Shown here piece by piece: positions 1-7,901 of a stretch of 32,970 nucleotides of DNA. The position numbers were made by a program, and so were the translations under genes. The notes under the pieces were generated by a model. It did not search any database and was not told the DNA's origin. It saw only the letters and a list, made by a program, of their open reading frames with translations. Source of the DNA: VRUE01 sp045805805 (GTDB taxonomy: Bacteria > Actinomycetota > Thermoleophilia > Solirubrobacterales > 70-9); NCBI GenBank assembly GCA_045805805.1, contig JBJMKO010000128.1, forward strand, positions 1 through 32,970, given 5' to 3'. The stretch's first letter is position 1, and every line of letters begins with the position of its first letter.

Positions 1-1476
1 GCTGGCGACGCTGGCGAAGTTGCCGGCGCCGGGCAGGGCGTTGGGCTTGATCCAGGCCTCGACCGAGACTTTCGAGGCCGGGCTGAGCGAGCTGGAGCTG
101 GGGATGGCGACGTAGTCGTTGATGCCGTCGAAGCGGACCGAGCGGTTGGCGCTGTCGGCCGGCAGCAGGCTTGCCTGGCCGAGCAGGGCGCCGTTTTTAT
201 AGGAGCCGGGGTTGGCGCCTTTCTCGTCGACCGCGACGCTGCCGCTCGTCTCCCCGAGGCGCCAGTAGCTCACCGGCCCGTCGGCCAGCACCGCTTCCCG
301 GTAATTCTCGCTGGGCGGGGGAGGCGGTTCCTGCGTGGTCGCGCTGACCGTGTTCGAGTAGCCGGAGCTGTCGGTCGCGTTCCTCGCTCGCACCCGGTAG
401 TAGAAGGTCGTGCTGGGCGAGAGGCCGGTGTCGGAGAAGGTGGTGCTGTTGGCCGGGACGCCCGTCACCGTCGGCGAGCCGAAGCTGGCGCTGGTGTCGC
501 GCTCAATCAGGAATTCGCCCTCATTGGTGGAGTTGTCGACCCATTTCAAGTCGATCCGCGTGTCCGACACGGCGGTCGCGGCAAGGTTGCTGGGGTCTTT
601 GACGGGCGGCGGAGCTTGCGTGGTCGCGCTGGCCGTGTTCGAGTAGCCGGAGCTGTCGGTCGCGTTCCTCGCTCGCACCCGGTAGTAGTAGGTCGTGCTG
701 GGCAAGAGGCCGGTGTCGGAGAAGGTGGTGCTGTTGGCCCAAGCGCCCATCGTCGTCGGCGAGCCGAAGCCGGCGCTGGTGTCACGCTGGATCAGGAATT
801 CGCCCTCGTTGGTAGAGTTGTCGACCCATTTCAAATCGATCCGCGTGTCCGACACCGCGCCGGCTTCCAAGCCGCTGGGGTCTTTCACGGTCGGGTCGGG
901 CGGAGGGCCGCCGAGCGCCGCTTGGTAGTGCGCGGCGACCCGCGCCGCCGAGAGGGCGTTGGTGTAGACGGCGAGGTCGTCGATCGTGCCGTTGAAGGGC
1001 TCGCTGCCCCCGTTCCAAGAGGCGATGTTGAGCGCGTTGGAGTTGGCGGCGATCCCCCCGGTCAGCGGCGTGCCGGCGACTTCGGCGCCGTTGACGTAGA
1101 GGCGCTGGGTGGTGCCGTCGTAGGTGCCGAGGACGTGGTAGGCCTGACCAACCGCGATCGCCCCCGCGGGTGCCTGCAGGCGCCTGCGGATCCCCGACTG
1201 GATGATCGTGAACTCGAGTCTGGACCCGTTGAACTGGAGCGAGTAGGACTCGGGCTTGCTGGCGACGCTGGCGAAGTTGCCGGCGCCGGGCAGGGCGTTG
1301 GGCTTGATCCAGGCCTCGACCGAGACTTTCGAGGCCGGGCTGAGCGAGCTGGAGCTGGGGATGGCGACGTAGTCGTTGATGCCGTCGAAGCGGACCGAGC
1401 GGTTGGCGCTGTCGGCCGGCAGCAGGCTTGCCTGGCCGAGCAGGGCGCCGTTTTTATAGGAGCCGGGGTTGGCGCC
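1..1476 (-). repeat. Long intragenic direct repeat (LamG + 2 FN3 unit)
   Basis: Bases 1-219 and 1258-1476 appear identical over their whole length, offset by 1257 bp (419 codons). The left copy runs off the window. The repeat covers the core of the two LamG domains. Within the unit the two FN3 domains (about 327-611 and 612-897) are near-copies offset by 285 bp (95 codons). Both offsets keep the reading frame, so the series looks like recent in-frame duplication or ongoing homogenisation. Confidence 0.85.
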
Positions 1477-2727
1477 GGCGGCGTCGCTCGCGGTCGTTCC
1501 GCTGGTCTCCCCCAGCCTCCAGTAGCCGGAAGGCCCGTCACTGAGCACCACATTCGAGTAAGGCGAGGAACCGCCGCCGCGATCGAGGAGGATCGTGTCG
1601 GTCTCCGAGGCCGACCACTTGCCGGACACGTCCTTGAACTGCACGTAGACGGTCTTCGTCCCGTCGGCGTTGTTGCCCCCGTACGCGACGTTGGTCAGGT
1701 CCCAGCCGATCGCCTGCGCGGTCGATTCTTTGCCGGTGTAGGCCTGGGGGGTCGACCAGGCGCTGCCGTCGTTGGAGAGGCGCAGCTGGGTGACGCCGCT
1801 GATGTCGTCGCGGCCCAGGACCCTCACGGTCACGCTCGGCGAGGTCGTGGCGGCGTCGATGTTGTTGATCCGCACCGTTCCGGTCGGCGGGTTGGTGTCT
1901 GCCAGCTGCCCTTTCTGGACGCCGAAAATGGTGATCGCTTCGTTGTCTTCCGCGCTCTCGCGGCTCGAGTCGGCCTTGCCCGGGCTCTCGTAGACCTTGT
2001 TCACCGGGTCGGCGACAGAGCGCAGGACGTACTGCCCGTCCGGCAGCGATCCGCTCGGCCCGAGGTCGATCCACTGCTCGAAGCGGAAGTAGTCGTAGGT
2101 GTCTCCCCAGCCCGGTGAGATCCCCTGCAGCATTTTCCCCTGGCCATCGGGGAAGCAGCCGCCGGTCCCGTACACCTCCGGGTATGGCTGGTTCGGAAGG
2201 CCGCTGCGGATGAACTCCTCGTCGATCATGCAGCTCGTCGTCTTGGACCCAACCGTCGGCGTCCCTTTGGTTTTGCCGCTGGCCAGCCAGGCGTCGTAGT
2301 CGGCTTTCGTCCAGAGCTCGTAGCGGCCCCAGTCGTCGTAGTGGTAGTGCGCATGCGCGGCGTGGTAATAGAAGTTGCCGGCGGCGAAGTCGGTCGAGCC
2401 GCCGGAGTCGTCGTAGACGCGCTGGATCGCGGGGCCCGCTTTCGTTTTGGGATCGATCAGGCTGCGCATCTCGAGTTTGCCGGGGCCGCTGTTCCAGGTG
2501 GTGTTTGAGAAGCGCAGGACGTTGTGCGTCACGGTGGCTTCGCTGGCGTCGACGTCGGTGGTGTCGAGGCGCAGGTCGCGCGGCGCCAGCGTCTTCAGGT
2601 TCGGGTACAGCAGCGTGGCCGCGTGGGCGGGCACGGCGGACAACGCGACCAGGAGCGCCGCCAGCAGGAGCGAGGCGAATGAGCCCCGCTTCCATGCAGC
2701 GACGCTTTTCCGGAAACCGGAGAGCAT
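1..2727 (-). CDS. Secreted lysyl-oxidase-like protein with Ig-like, LamG and FN3 domains (3' end beyond window)
   Basis: The frame stays open from ATG 2727 to the window edge, giving at least 909 residues. Residues 1-36 look like a signal peptide, with a hydrophobic core and possible cleavage after VPAHA. Residues about 38-268 read as a lysyl oxidase domain. HAAHAHYH supplies three copper-type histidines (H125, H127, H129). SKTTSC carries K162, and GISPGWGDTY carries Y211, the pair that forms the lysine tyrosylquinone cofactor in animal LOX. QWIDLG and the late ESPGKADSSRESAEDNEA stretch also fit. Residues about 280-383 look Ig-like. Then come LamG (about 393-595), two FN3 domains (about 611-705 and 706-800) and a second LamG from about 806. 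The LOX family oxidises lysine amines to aldehydes for cross-linking; here the role is inferred to be extracellular, perhaps in matrix or adhesion. No strong ribosome site precedes the ATG. The domain order downstream of the window is unknown. Confidence 0.85.
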   Translation of the reverse strand, partial: MLSGFRKSVAAWKRGSFASLLLAALLVALSAVPAHAATLLYPNLKTLAPRDLRLDTTDVDASEATVTHNVLRFSNTTWNSGPGKLEMRSLIDPKTKAGPAIQRVYDDSGGSTDFAAGNFYYHAAHAHYHYDDWGRYELWTKADYDAWLASGKTKGTPTVGSKTTSCMIDEEFIRSGLPNQPYPEVYGTGGCFPDGQGKMLQGISPGWGDTYDYFRFEQWIDLGPSGSLPDGQYVLRSVADPVNKVYESPGKADSSRESAEDNEAITIFGVQKGQLADTNPPTGTVRINNIDAATTSPSVTVRVLGRDDISGVTQLRLSNDGSAWSTPQAYTGKESTAQAIGWDLTNVAYGGNNADGTKTVYVQFKDVSGKWSASETDTILLDRGGGSSPYSNVVLSDGPSGYWRLGETSGTTASDAAGANPGSYKNGALLGQASLLPADSANRSVRFDGINDYVAIPSSSSLSPASKVSVEAWIKPNALPGAGNFASVASKPESYSLQFNGSRLEFTIIQSGIRRRLQAPAGAIAVGQAYHVLGTYDGTTQRLYVNGAEVAGTPLTGGIAANSNALNIASWNGGSEPFNGTIDDLAVYTNALSAARVAAHYQAALGGPPPDPTVKDPSGLEAGAVSDTRIDLKWVDNSTNEGEFLIQRDTSAGFGSPTTMGAWANSTTFSDTGLLPSTTYYYRVRARNATDSSGYSNTASATTQAPPPVKDPSNLAATAVSDTRIDLKWVDNSTNEGEFLIERDTSASFGSPTVTGVPANSTTFSDTGLSPSTTFYYRVRARNATDSSGYSNTVSATTQEPPPPPSENYREAVLADGPVSYWRLGETSGSVAVDEKGANPGSYKNGALLGQASLLPADSANRSVRFDGINDYVAIPSSSSLSPASKVSVEAWIKPNALPGAGNFASVAS

Positions 2728-2745
2728 CAAAGGAACGTTACCGCT

Positions 2746-2768
2746 CTGAGCGGGAACGTCCCGCTCAG
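2746..2768. terminator. Perfect 10-bp hairpin between acyl-CoA dehydrogenase and the LOX-like gene
   Basis: CTGAGCGGGA (2746-2755) and TCCCGCTCAG (2759-2768) pair perfectly around a 3-base loop. It lies 34 bp past the dehydrogenase stop and 18 bp before the next start on the same strand. There is no T-run after the stem. It could be a terminator-like or mRNA-end structure, or an element in the leader of the LOX-like gene. Confidence 0.5.
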
Positions 2769-2802
2769 CAATTCGTCTAGAAAAGGTGCGGCTGGCTAAA
2801 GC

Positions 2803-4014
2803 TCAGATCTTGTGCCGCTGCAAGAGCTTCTTGCCGATCACCATGCGCTGGATCTCCGAGGTTCCCTCGCCGATCAAAAGCAGAGGCGCGTCGCGATAGA
2901 GGCGCTCGATCTCGTACTCCTTCGAGTAGCCGTAGCCGCCGTGGATGCGGAAGCACTCCTCGACGCACTCCTTGCCGGTCTCCGAGGCGAGCAGCTTGGC
3001 CATCCCGGCCTCGAGGTCGGAGCGCTCTCCGGCATCCTTCATCCGCGCCGCCTTGCGGGTGACCAGACGGGCGGCCTCGATCTTGGTCGCCATGTCGGCG
3101 AGCTTGAACTGAATCGCCTGGTGCTGGGCGATCGGCTTGCCGAAGGTCTTGCGCTCCTGGCTGTAGCGCAGGGCCAGCTCCAGGGCGCGCTGGGCGATGC
3201 CGACGCCGCGGGCGGCGACGTTGACGCGGCCGACCTCGAGGGCATCCATCATCTGCACGAAGCCCTCGCCCACGCCCGCCTCCTCGCCGCCGAGCACCCG
3301 CTCGGGCGGGCAGCGGTAGCCGTCGTAGACGAGCTCGGTCGACTCGACGCCCTTATAGCCCATCTTCTTGATCTTGGGCGGGACGTTGAGGCCCTTGTAG
3401 TCGCCCTCGTTGATTTCGGCCCAGGGCTTCTTCTCGGTGATGAAGCAGGTCATCCCCTTGTAGGCCGGCTCGGCCTTGGGGTCTGTCTTCATCAAGACGA
3501 AGACGACGCTGGAGCCGAGGCCGTTGGTGACCCACATCTTCTGGCCGTTCAGCTGCCAATTGCCGTCATCGCCCTTCTTCGCGATCGACTTGATTCCCTG
3601 CACGTCGGAGCCGACCTCGGGCTCGGAGAGCGAGAAGGCGGCGCGGATCTCGCCCGTCGCCATCTTCGGCAGGAAGTAGTCCTTCTGCTCGTCGGTGCCG
3701 AACTTCATCAAGAGGTAGGAGCCGATGAAGTGGGTGTTGACGACGCCCGAGATCGAGATCCAGCCGCGCGAGAGCTCTTCGACGATCATCGCGTAGGTCG
3801 TCAGGTCCAGGCCCATGCCCCCGTACTCTTCGGGGATCGTCACCCCGAAGAGGCCGAGCTCCTTCATCTGCTCGACGATCGGCTCCGGGAAGGAGTCCTC
3901 ATGGTCGTAGTGCTCGGCGTTGGGGATGATCTGCTCGTCGGCGAACTGCCGGACCATCTCGGTGATGTCGCGCTGAATGTCGGTCTGCTCGCTGTAGGCG
4001 GTCTCTACGGCCAT
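2803..4014 (-). CDS. Acyl-CoA dehydrogenase
   Basis: A 403-residue flavoprotein of normal family length that oxidises an acyl-CoA to the 2,3-enoyl-CoA and passes electrons to ETF. The start ATG 4014 is preceded by GCAGGAGCC, a Shine-Dalgarno-like site with a short spacer. The N-terminal helical domain spans about 10-125. LSEPEVGSD (129-137) is the family signature in the middle beta domain. ALEVGRVNVAARGVGIA (258-274) and RKTFGKPI begin the C-terminal helical domain. IHGGYGYSKEYEIERLYRD then leads to IGEGTSEIQR, where E383 occupies the catalytic-base position of medium/short-chain enzymes. The substrate chain cannot be told from sequence. pabB lies 34 bp upstream on the same strand, but no functional link is obvious. 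Confidence 0.93.
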   Translation of the reverse strand: MAVETAYSEQTDIQRDITEMVRQFADEQIIPNAEHYDHEDSFPEPIVEQMKELGLFGVTIPEEYGGMGLDLTTYAMIVEELSRGWISISGVVNTHFIGSYLLMKFGTDEQKDYFLPKMATGEIRAAFSLSEPEVGSDVQGIKSIAKKGDDGNWQLNGQKMWVTNGLGSSVVFVLMKTDPKAEPAYKGMTCFITEKKPWAEINEGDYKGLNVPPKIKKMGYKGVESTELVYDGYRCPPERVLGGEEAGVGEGFVQMMDALEVGRVNVAARGVGIAQRALELALRYSQERKTFGKPIAQHQAIQFKLADMATKIEAARLVTRKAARMKDAGERSDLEAGMAKLLASETGKECVEECFRIHGGYGYSKEYEIERLYRDAPLLLIGEGTSEIQRMVIGKKLLQRHKI

Positions 4015-4048
4015 GGCTCCTGCTCGGGTCGGTGACGGGGCGCAAAGG

Positions 4049-5593
4049 TTATCGGCGCCGCGGCGCCGAGTGCCCGCAGGAACCGACGGCCGGCAGCACA
4101 GAGGCCGGCCCCCCGGCCTTGAGCAGCATCTCTTCGAACTCGGCCTCTGGCTCCGATTGGATGACGATCGCGCCGCCGGCCCCAATCGTTGCCAGGCCCT
4201 GATCGAGAACGATCGTCCTGATCGCGACGCTGAGGTCGCAGCCGCCGCCGAGACCGAGGTAACCGATCGCACCCGAGTAGACGCCGCGCGCCTCGCCCTC
4301 GAGCTCGTCGATGATCTCCATCGTGCGCAGCTTTGGAGCGCCAGTCATAGAGCCGGGCGGAAAGCAGGCCCGCGCGCACTCCGCCGCGCCGATCCCCTCC
4401 CGCAGGCGGCCGCGCACGCTGGAGACGAGCTGGTGCACGGTCTCGTACGTCTCCACCCGCATGAGATCGGGTGTGCTCACGGTTCCGACCTCGCAGACGC
4501 GACCCAAATCGTTGCGCAGCAGATCGACGATCGTGACGTTCTCAGCGCGACTCTTCTCGTCGGCGCGCAGGTCATGCGCCAGGCGCTCATCTTTCTCCGG
4601 CGTCTCCCCCCGGCGGCTGGTGCCCTTGATCGGCCGCGCTTCCGCCCAGCGGTGACGATCGACGGCGAGGAAACGCTCCGGCGAGGAGCTCAGCACGCCG
4701 AGATCGCCGAAGCGCAGGTAAGCGGCAAACGGAGCCGGGTTCGCTCGGCGCAGGGCGCGATAGAGCATGAGCGGATCGGGACTAGCCTCGGCGACGAGCT
4801 TGTTGGTCAGGCAGATCTCGTAGCTGTGCCCGGCAGTCAGGTAGCGCTTGCATGTTTCGACGTCATCGTGGTAGCGATCCGCGGACCGCCGCAGTCGAAG
4901 CTCGACGGCCTCGGCGCCCAGGACGGGCTCGGCAAGCGGTGGCAACGCTGCGAGGCGCCGACTCGTCTCCTCGATCCAATGCTCCCCCGCCGCAACCAGA
5001 CGAGCTGTATCGACTTCTCCGTCTGGCAGGTGGAGAAGTCGATGCAGCTCGGGTGGGGCGCCAGCGAGGGCGAGGAGATAGGTGCAGCGCTGCTCGTGGT
5101 CGAAGGCGATCAGGCGGTCGGCGAAGACGAAGGCGGCGTCGGGGGTCAGGGCGCGGTGGGCGTCGGCGGCGCCACAGGCCGCCTTCAACTCGTAGCCGAA
5201 GTAGCCGGCGAAGCCGCAGTCGAAGTCGAAGGGGAGCGCGGCGGTGAGCGGGCGCAGGGCGCGGAGCGCCCGGTCCAGGTAGTCGAAGATCGATTCCTCT
5301 CTGACCTCGACCTCATCGCCCCGCCGCACCCGGACCTGGCCGTCCTCGACGTCGTAGGAGATCGCCGCGCCCAGCGGGCCGCCGCCGTCACCGACGAAGG
5401 AGAAGCGCCCACGCTCTCCGACAATGCTGCTGTCAAGCCAGAAGGCGGTCCGGCTCTCCCCATATAAGTGGACGAAGGCTCGCTCGGCATCGGGCAACAG
5501 GTCCAGCCGGCGCACCAGGAGCCGAGGGCGTTCCACCGCCGCCGGGACGCTCGTCTCGCTTGCCGCGGCCATCGCGTCAAGATATCCCGGCAT
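4049..5593 (-). CDS. pabB: Aminodeoxychorismate synthase component I (PabB)
   Basis: A 514-residue chorismate-binding enzyme that converts chorismate to 4-amino-4-deoxychorismate for p-aminobenzoate and folate. The C-terminal half carries the family motifs: GHSYEICLTN (255-264), SSSPERF (302-308), PIKGTSRR (321-328), DLLRNDLGRVCEVG (357-370) and FPPGSMTGAPK (411-421). The lysine in PIKGT (K323) is typical of PabB, whereas anthranilate synthase has PIAGT there; this favours PabB over TrpE. Start 5593 is preferred because GAAGGGAG lies just upstream. ATG 5572 is an alternative that removes seven residues. The glutaminase partner PabA is not in the window. The pabC start codon overlaps this one head to head. 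Confidence 0.92.
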   Translation of the reverse strand: MPGYLDAMAAASETSVPAAVERPRLLVRRLDLLPDAERAFVHLYGESRTAFWLDSSIVGERGRFSFVGDGGGPLGAAISYDVEDGQVRVRRGDEVEVREESIFDYLDRALRALRPLTAALPFDFDCGFAGYFGYELKAACGAADAHRALTPDAAFVFADRLIAFDHEQRCTYLLALAGAPPELHRLLHLPDGEVDTARLVAAGEHWIEETSRRLAALPPLAEPVLGAEAVELRLRRSADRYHDDVETCKRYLTAGHSYEICLTNKLVAEASPDPLMLYRALRRANPAPFAAYLRFGDLGVLSSSPERFLAVDRHRWAEARPIKGTSRRGETPEKDERLAHDLRADEKSRAENVTIVDLLRNDLGRVCEVGTVSTPDLMRVETYETVHQLVSSVRGRLREGIGAAECARACFPPGSMTGAPKLRTMEIIDELEGEARGVYSGAIGYLGLGGGCDLSVAIRTIVLDQGLATIGAGGAIVIQSEPEAEFEEMLLKAGGPASVLPAVGSCGHSAPRRR

Positions 5594-6383
5594 GCTCCCT
5601 TCTCTCCACGCCGATCCGGGCAGAGGGGTCTTCGAGACGATGCTCGTCCTCGAGGGCCGACCGGTCGAACTCGACGCCCACCTCGAGCGACTGGCCGCCA
5701 GCCTCGACGCCCTCTTCGAAGCTGAGCTTCCCGAAGATGCTCGCCGGCTCGTGCTCGATCGCGCTTGCGAGCTCCGGCACGGAAGGCTTCGCCTCACCGC
5801 CGTGCCTCAAAGCGGCCGCTTGAGGACCGAGGTCACGACGACCGAGGTCGAGCCGACGGACGTCTTCCCTCCGCCTCAGCGGGGCATCGCCCTGCGCAGC
5901 TTTGTCGTCGCCGGCGGGCTTGGCGCCCATAAGTGGGCAGACCGGCGAGTGCTCGAGCGTGCCGCGGCAGCCGCAAGCGGGGAATTGCCGCTTCTCGTCG
6001 ACGCGGACGGTACGGCGCTGGAGGCCTCACGTGGGAGCGTCTTCCTTGTCGGGAAGGGAAGGCTGGCAACACCTCCGACCGACGGGCGCATCCTGCCCAG
6101 CATCGCCCGGCGCCAGGCGATCGAGGTTGCCCGGGCCGCGGGCATCGAAGCCCACGAGGAACGGTTGACCGTGGACGACCTGCGCCACGGCGAGGTATTC
6201 CTGGCCGGCTCCGTGCGCGGCGTCGAGCCGGTCAACTTCCTCGACGGAATCGAGGTCGGCCCTCCGGGCGAGATCAGCGCCCGTATCGCGGCTGGGCTGA
6301 GGCGTCGCTGGCTGCGGGTGCCGCAAGGGGAATCCGTTGCAGTTGTCGCAGGCGGGCGACGAGGCGGTCGGCCCGCTCGCTGA
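5592..6383 (+). CDS. pabC: Aminodeoxychorismate lyase (PabC), class IV PLP enzyme
   Basis: A 263-residue fold-type IV PLP protein. It releases pyruvate from aminodeoxychorismate to give p-aminobenzoate, the step after PabB, its divergent neighbour. GRGVFETMLV (10-19) is the usual N-terminal motif. K114 in GAHKWADRR is the likely Schiff-base lysine. ALEASRGSVFLV (142-153) and ILPSIARRQAIEVA (167-180) match the family's cofactor-binding segments. The N-terminus is short because the only in-frame ATG upstream of the first motif is 5592, and no clear ribosome site precedes it. A branched-chain or D-amino-acid aminotransferase is possible from the fold alone, but the context makes PabC much more likely. 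The last 110 bp overlap a convergent hypothetical gene. Confidence 0.88.
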   Translation: MLPSLHADPGRGVFETMLVLEGRPVELDAHLERLAASLDALFEAELPEDARRLVLDRACELRHGRLRLTAVPQSGRLRTEVTTTEVEPTDVFPPPQRGIALRSFVVAGGLGAHKWADRRVLERAAAAASGELPLLVDADGTALEASRGSVFLVGKGRLATPPTDGRILPSIARRQAIEVARAAGIEAHEERLTVDDLRHGEVFLAGSVRGVEPVNFLDGIEVGPPGEISARIAAGLRRRWLRVPQGESVAVVAGGRRGGRPAR

Positions 6384-6738
6384 AATCTCGGAGGCTCTCC
6401 TCCCCGGGCCTTGGCGCGGGCTCCGCTGCTCGTGGTGGCGCAGATCCAGAACCCGGCGCACGCGCCGGCGCGGTCGGAACGGCAACCGGGGCGATGCGCG
6501 GAACAGGGCCTTGGGCTTTGACGACCATGGCACTTGCACGCTCGGCCAGCTCGGCCGCCCGGCGTGCCTGCTCGGCGGCGTCGAGCGCCGCGGCGCCGAC
6601 CGTCATCACCGCGGCTTCGGAGGCCCGTGCGGTCGACAGCGCCTCGTCGATCCGTCGCTCGAGCTCGCCGATCAGCGGTGGTCGCGAACGTTCGGGGAGC
6701 AGCCAGTCCTCCGTCGTGTCGGGAACTCCAGCCTCCAT
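6274..6738 (-). CDS. Hypothetical Ala/Glu-rich coiled-coil protein
   Basis: A 154-residue protein that I do not recognise. Residues about 20-75 are Ala/Glu/Arg-rich with heptad-like spacing, suggesting one long coiled coil. A Pro/Ala linker (about 78-112) follows, then a second short charged helix (about 113-135) containing ERADRLVARLRQLQR. No signal peptide or membrane segment is visible. GAGGAG sits directly against the ATG with no spacer, so the true start may differ. It overlaps the 3' end of pabC by 110 bp, tail to tail. The amphipathic pattern on this strand argues it is real, but it could be a shadow frame. Confidence 0.55.
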   Translation of the reverse strand: MEAGVPDTTEDWLLPERSRPPLIGELERRIDEALSTARASEAAVMTVGAAALDAAEQARRAAELAERASAMVVKAQGPVPRIAPVAVPTAPARAPGSGSAPPRAAEPAPRPGEESLRDFSERADRLVARLRQLQRIPLAAPAASDASAQPRYGR

Positions 6739-6842
6739 CTCCTCAAGGTACGGCGGCAGGAGGCGAAGTCCTCTGCCCGCCCCGAACGCGCGTTTGGCCT
6801 AGATTTCTCGCGACGAGCGAACCGAACGACGCGAGGAGCAGT
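6739..6842. promoter_or_regulatory. Divergent intergenic region upstream of the malyl-CoA lyase gene
   Basis: This 104-bp gap separates the divergent coiled-coil gene and the lyase gene and must hold at least one promoter. TAGATT at 6800-6805 resembles a -10 element, but no good -35 sits 17 bp upstream. GAGGAG ahead of GTG 6843 is a well-placed ribosome site. Confidence 0.35.
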
Positions 6843-7901
6843 GTGAGAAACCCCAGAGACTTCTTCCAGCCGCAGGCGATCGGCGCCCCCCAGCCGCTGC
6901 GCGAGATCCCGGTCAAGCCCTCGCGGATGATCCACTTCCTCGACTTCTCCAACGAGAAGATGGTCGCCAAGGCGGCCGGCATCGCGGAAAAAACCGACAT
7001 TCTCCTCGGCAACCTCGAGGACGCGATCCCGGTCGACCGCAAGGAGGCCGCGCGTCAGGGCCTGGTCCGCGCCGCCAAGGAGTCGGACTTCGGCCAGACC
7101 GCGCTCTGGACCCGGGTCAACTCGCTGGAGAGCCCCTGGGTGCTCGACGACCTGACCACGCTGGTCACCGAGATCGGTGAGAAGCTGGAGGTCGTGATGG
7201 TGCCCAAGGTCGAGGGTGCCTGGGACATCCACTACGTCGACCGTCTGCTCGCCCAGCTCGAGGCCAAGGCCGGCCTCGACCGCCCGATCCTGATCCATGC
7301 GATCCTCGAGACCGCGCAGGGCGTCGTCAACCTCGAGGAGATCGCCGCCGCCAGCCCGCGCATGCAGGGCATGAGCTTCGGCCCCGCCGATCTCGCCGCC
7401 TCGCGGCGGATGAAGACGACAAGGGTTGGCGGCGGCCATCCCGGGTACCGGGTGATGGAGGATCCCACCGCCACCGACCCCGAGAACCCCGAAAGCGAGC
7501 GCGTCAGCGCCCAACAGGACCTATGGCACTACTCGATTGCACGCATGGTCGATGCCTGTGCCTCGACCGGCATCCTGCCCTTCTACGGCCCCTTCGGCGA
7601 CATCAAGGACACGGCAGGCTGCGAGACCCAGTTCCGCGCCGCCTTCCTGATGGGCTGCGTCGGCGCCTGGTCGCTGCACCCGGTGCAGATCGGCATCGCC
7701 AAGGAGGTCTTCAGCCCTCCGCCCGAGGAGGTCAAGTTCGCCAAGAAGGTGCTGGAGGCGATCCCCGACGGCCGCGGCGTGCACATGATCGACGGCAAGA
7801 TGCAGGACGACGCGACCTGGAAGCAGTGCAAGGTGATGGTGGAGCTGGCGGAGATGCTTGCCGCCAAGGATCCCGAGCTGGCAACCTCGTACGGCTTGTG
7901 A
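6843..7901 (+). CDS. mcl: Malyl-CoA / beta-methylmalyl-CoA lyase (HpcH/HpaI-CitE family)
   Basis: A 352-residue Mg-dependent lyase. The family cleaves or forms (S)-malyl-CoA and related 3-hydroxyacyl-CoA esters from glyoxylate plus acetyl- or propionyl-CoA. The GTG start at 6843 is set by GAGGAG five bases upstream and by the N-terminal segment FFQPQAIGAPQPLREIPVKP, which resembles the Chloroflexus-type enzyme as I remember it. Key positions visible are GNLEDAIP (56-63), R91 in LWTRVN, E156 in ILETAQG, D183 in FGPADLAAS, and IDGKMQDDATWKQ (316-328), where D317 fits the lid acid. MKTTRVGGGHPGYRV (190-204) is also typical. It probably serves glyoxylate/acetyl-CoA metabolism, such as an ethylmalonyl-CoA or 3-hydroxypropionate-type route. 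Citramalyl-CoA cleavage is an alternative. It stands alone as a transcription unit. Confidence 0.88.
   Translation: MRNPRDFFQPQAIGAPQPLREIPVKPSRMIHFLDFSNEKMVAKAAGIAEKTDILLGNLEDAIPVDRKEAARQGLVRAAKESDFGQTALWTRVNSLESPWVLDDLTTLVTEIGEKLEVVMVPKVEGAWDIHYVDRLLAQLEAKAGLDRPILIHAILETAQGVVNLEEIAAASPRMQGMSFGPADLAASRRMKTTRVGGGHPGYRVMEDPTATDPENPESERVSAQQDLWHYSIARMVDACASTGILPFYGPFGDIKDTAGCETQFRAAFLMGCVGAWSLHPVQIGIAKEVFSPPPEEVKFAKKVLEAIPDGRGVHMIDGKMQDDATWKQCKVMVELAEMLAAKDPELATSYGL

Noticed and set aside
616..2118. 500-codon open frame on the + strand
   Set aside because: Antisense to the LOX/LamG gene, whose domain motifs are unmistakable on the - strand. The + frame is Gly/Val/Arg/Ala-rich with no recognisable pattern, typical of GC-rich shadow frames.
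4015..4272. N-terminal extension of the acyl-CoA dehydrogenase to 4272
   Set aside because: The extension overlaps the end of pabB and is Ser/Arg-rich. The family N-terminus begins at MAVETAYSEQ, with AGGAG upstream.
6843..7901. Citrate lyase beta subunit (CitE) or HpaI aldolase
   Set aside because: Length (352 residues), the MKTTRVGGGHP segment and the IDGKMQDDATWKQ lid point to malyl-CoA lyase. No citrate lyase alpha or acyl-carrier genes are nearby.
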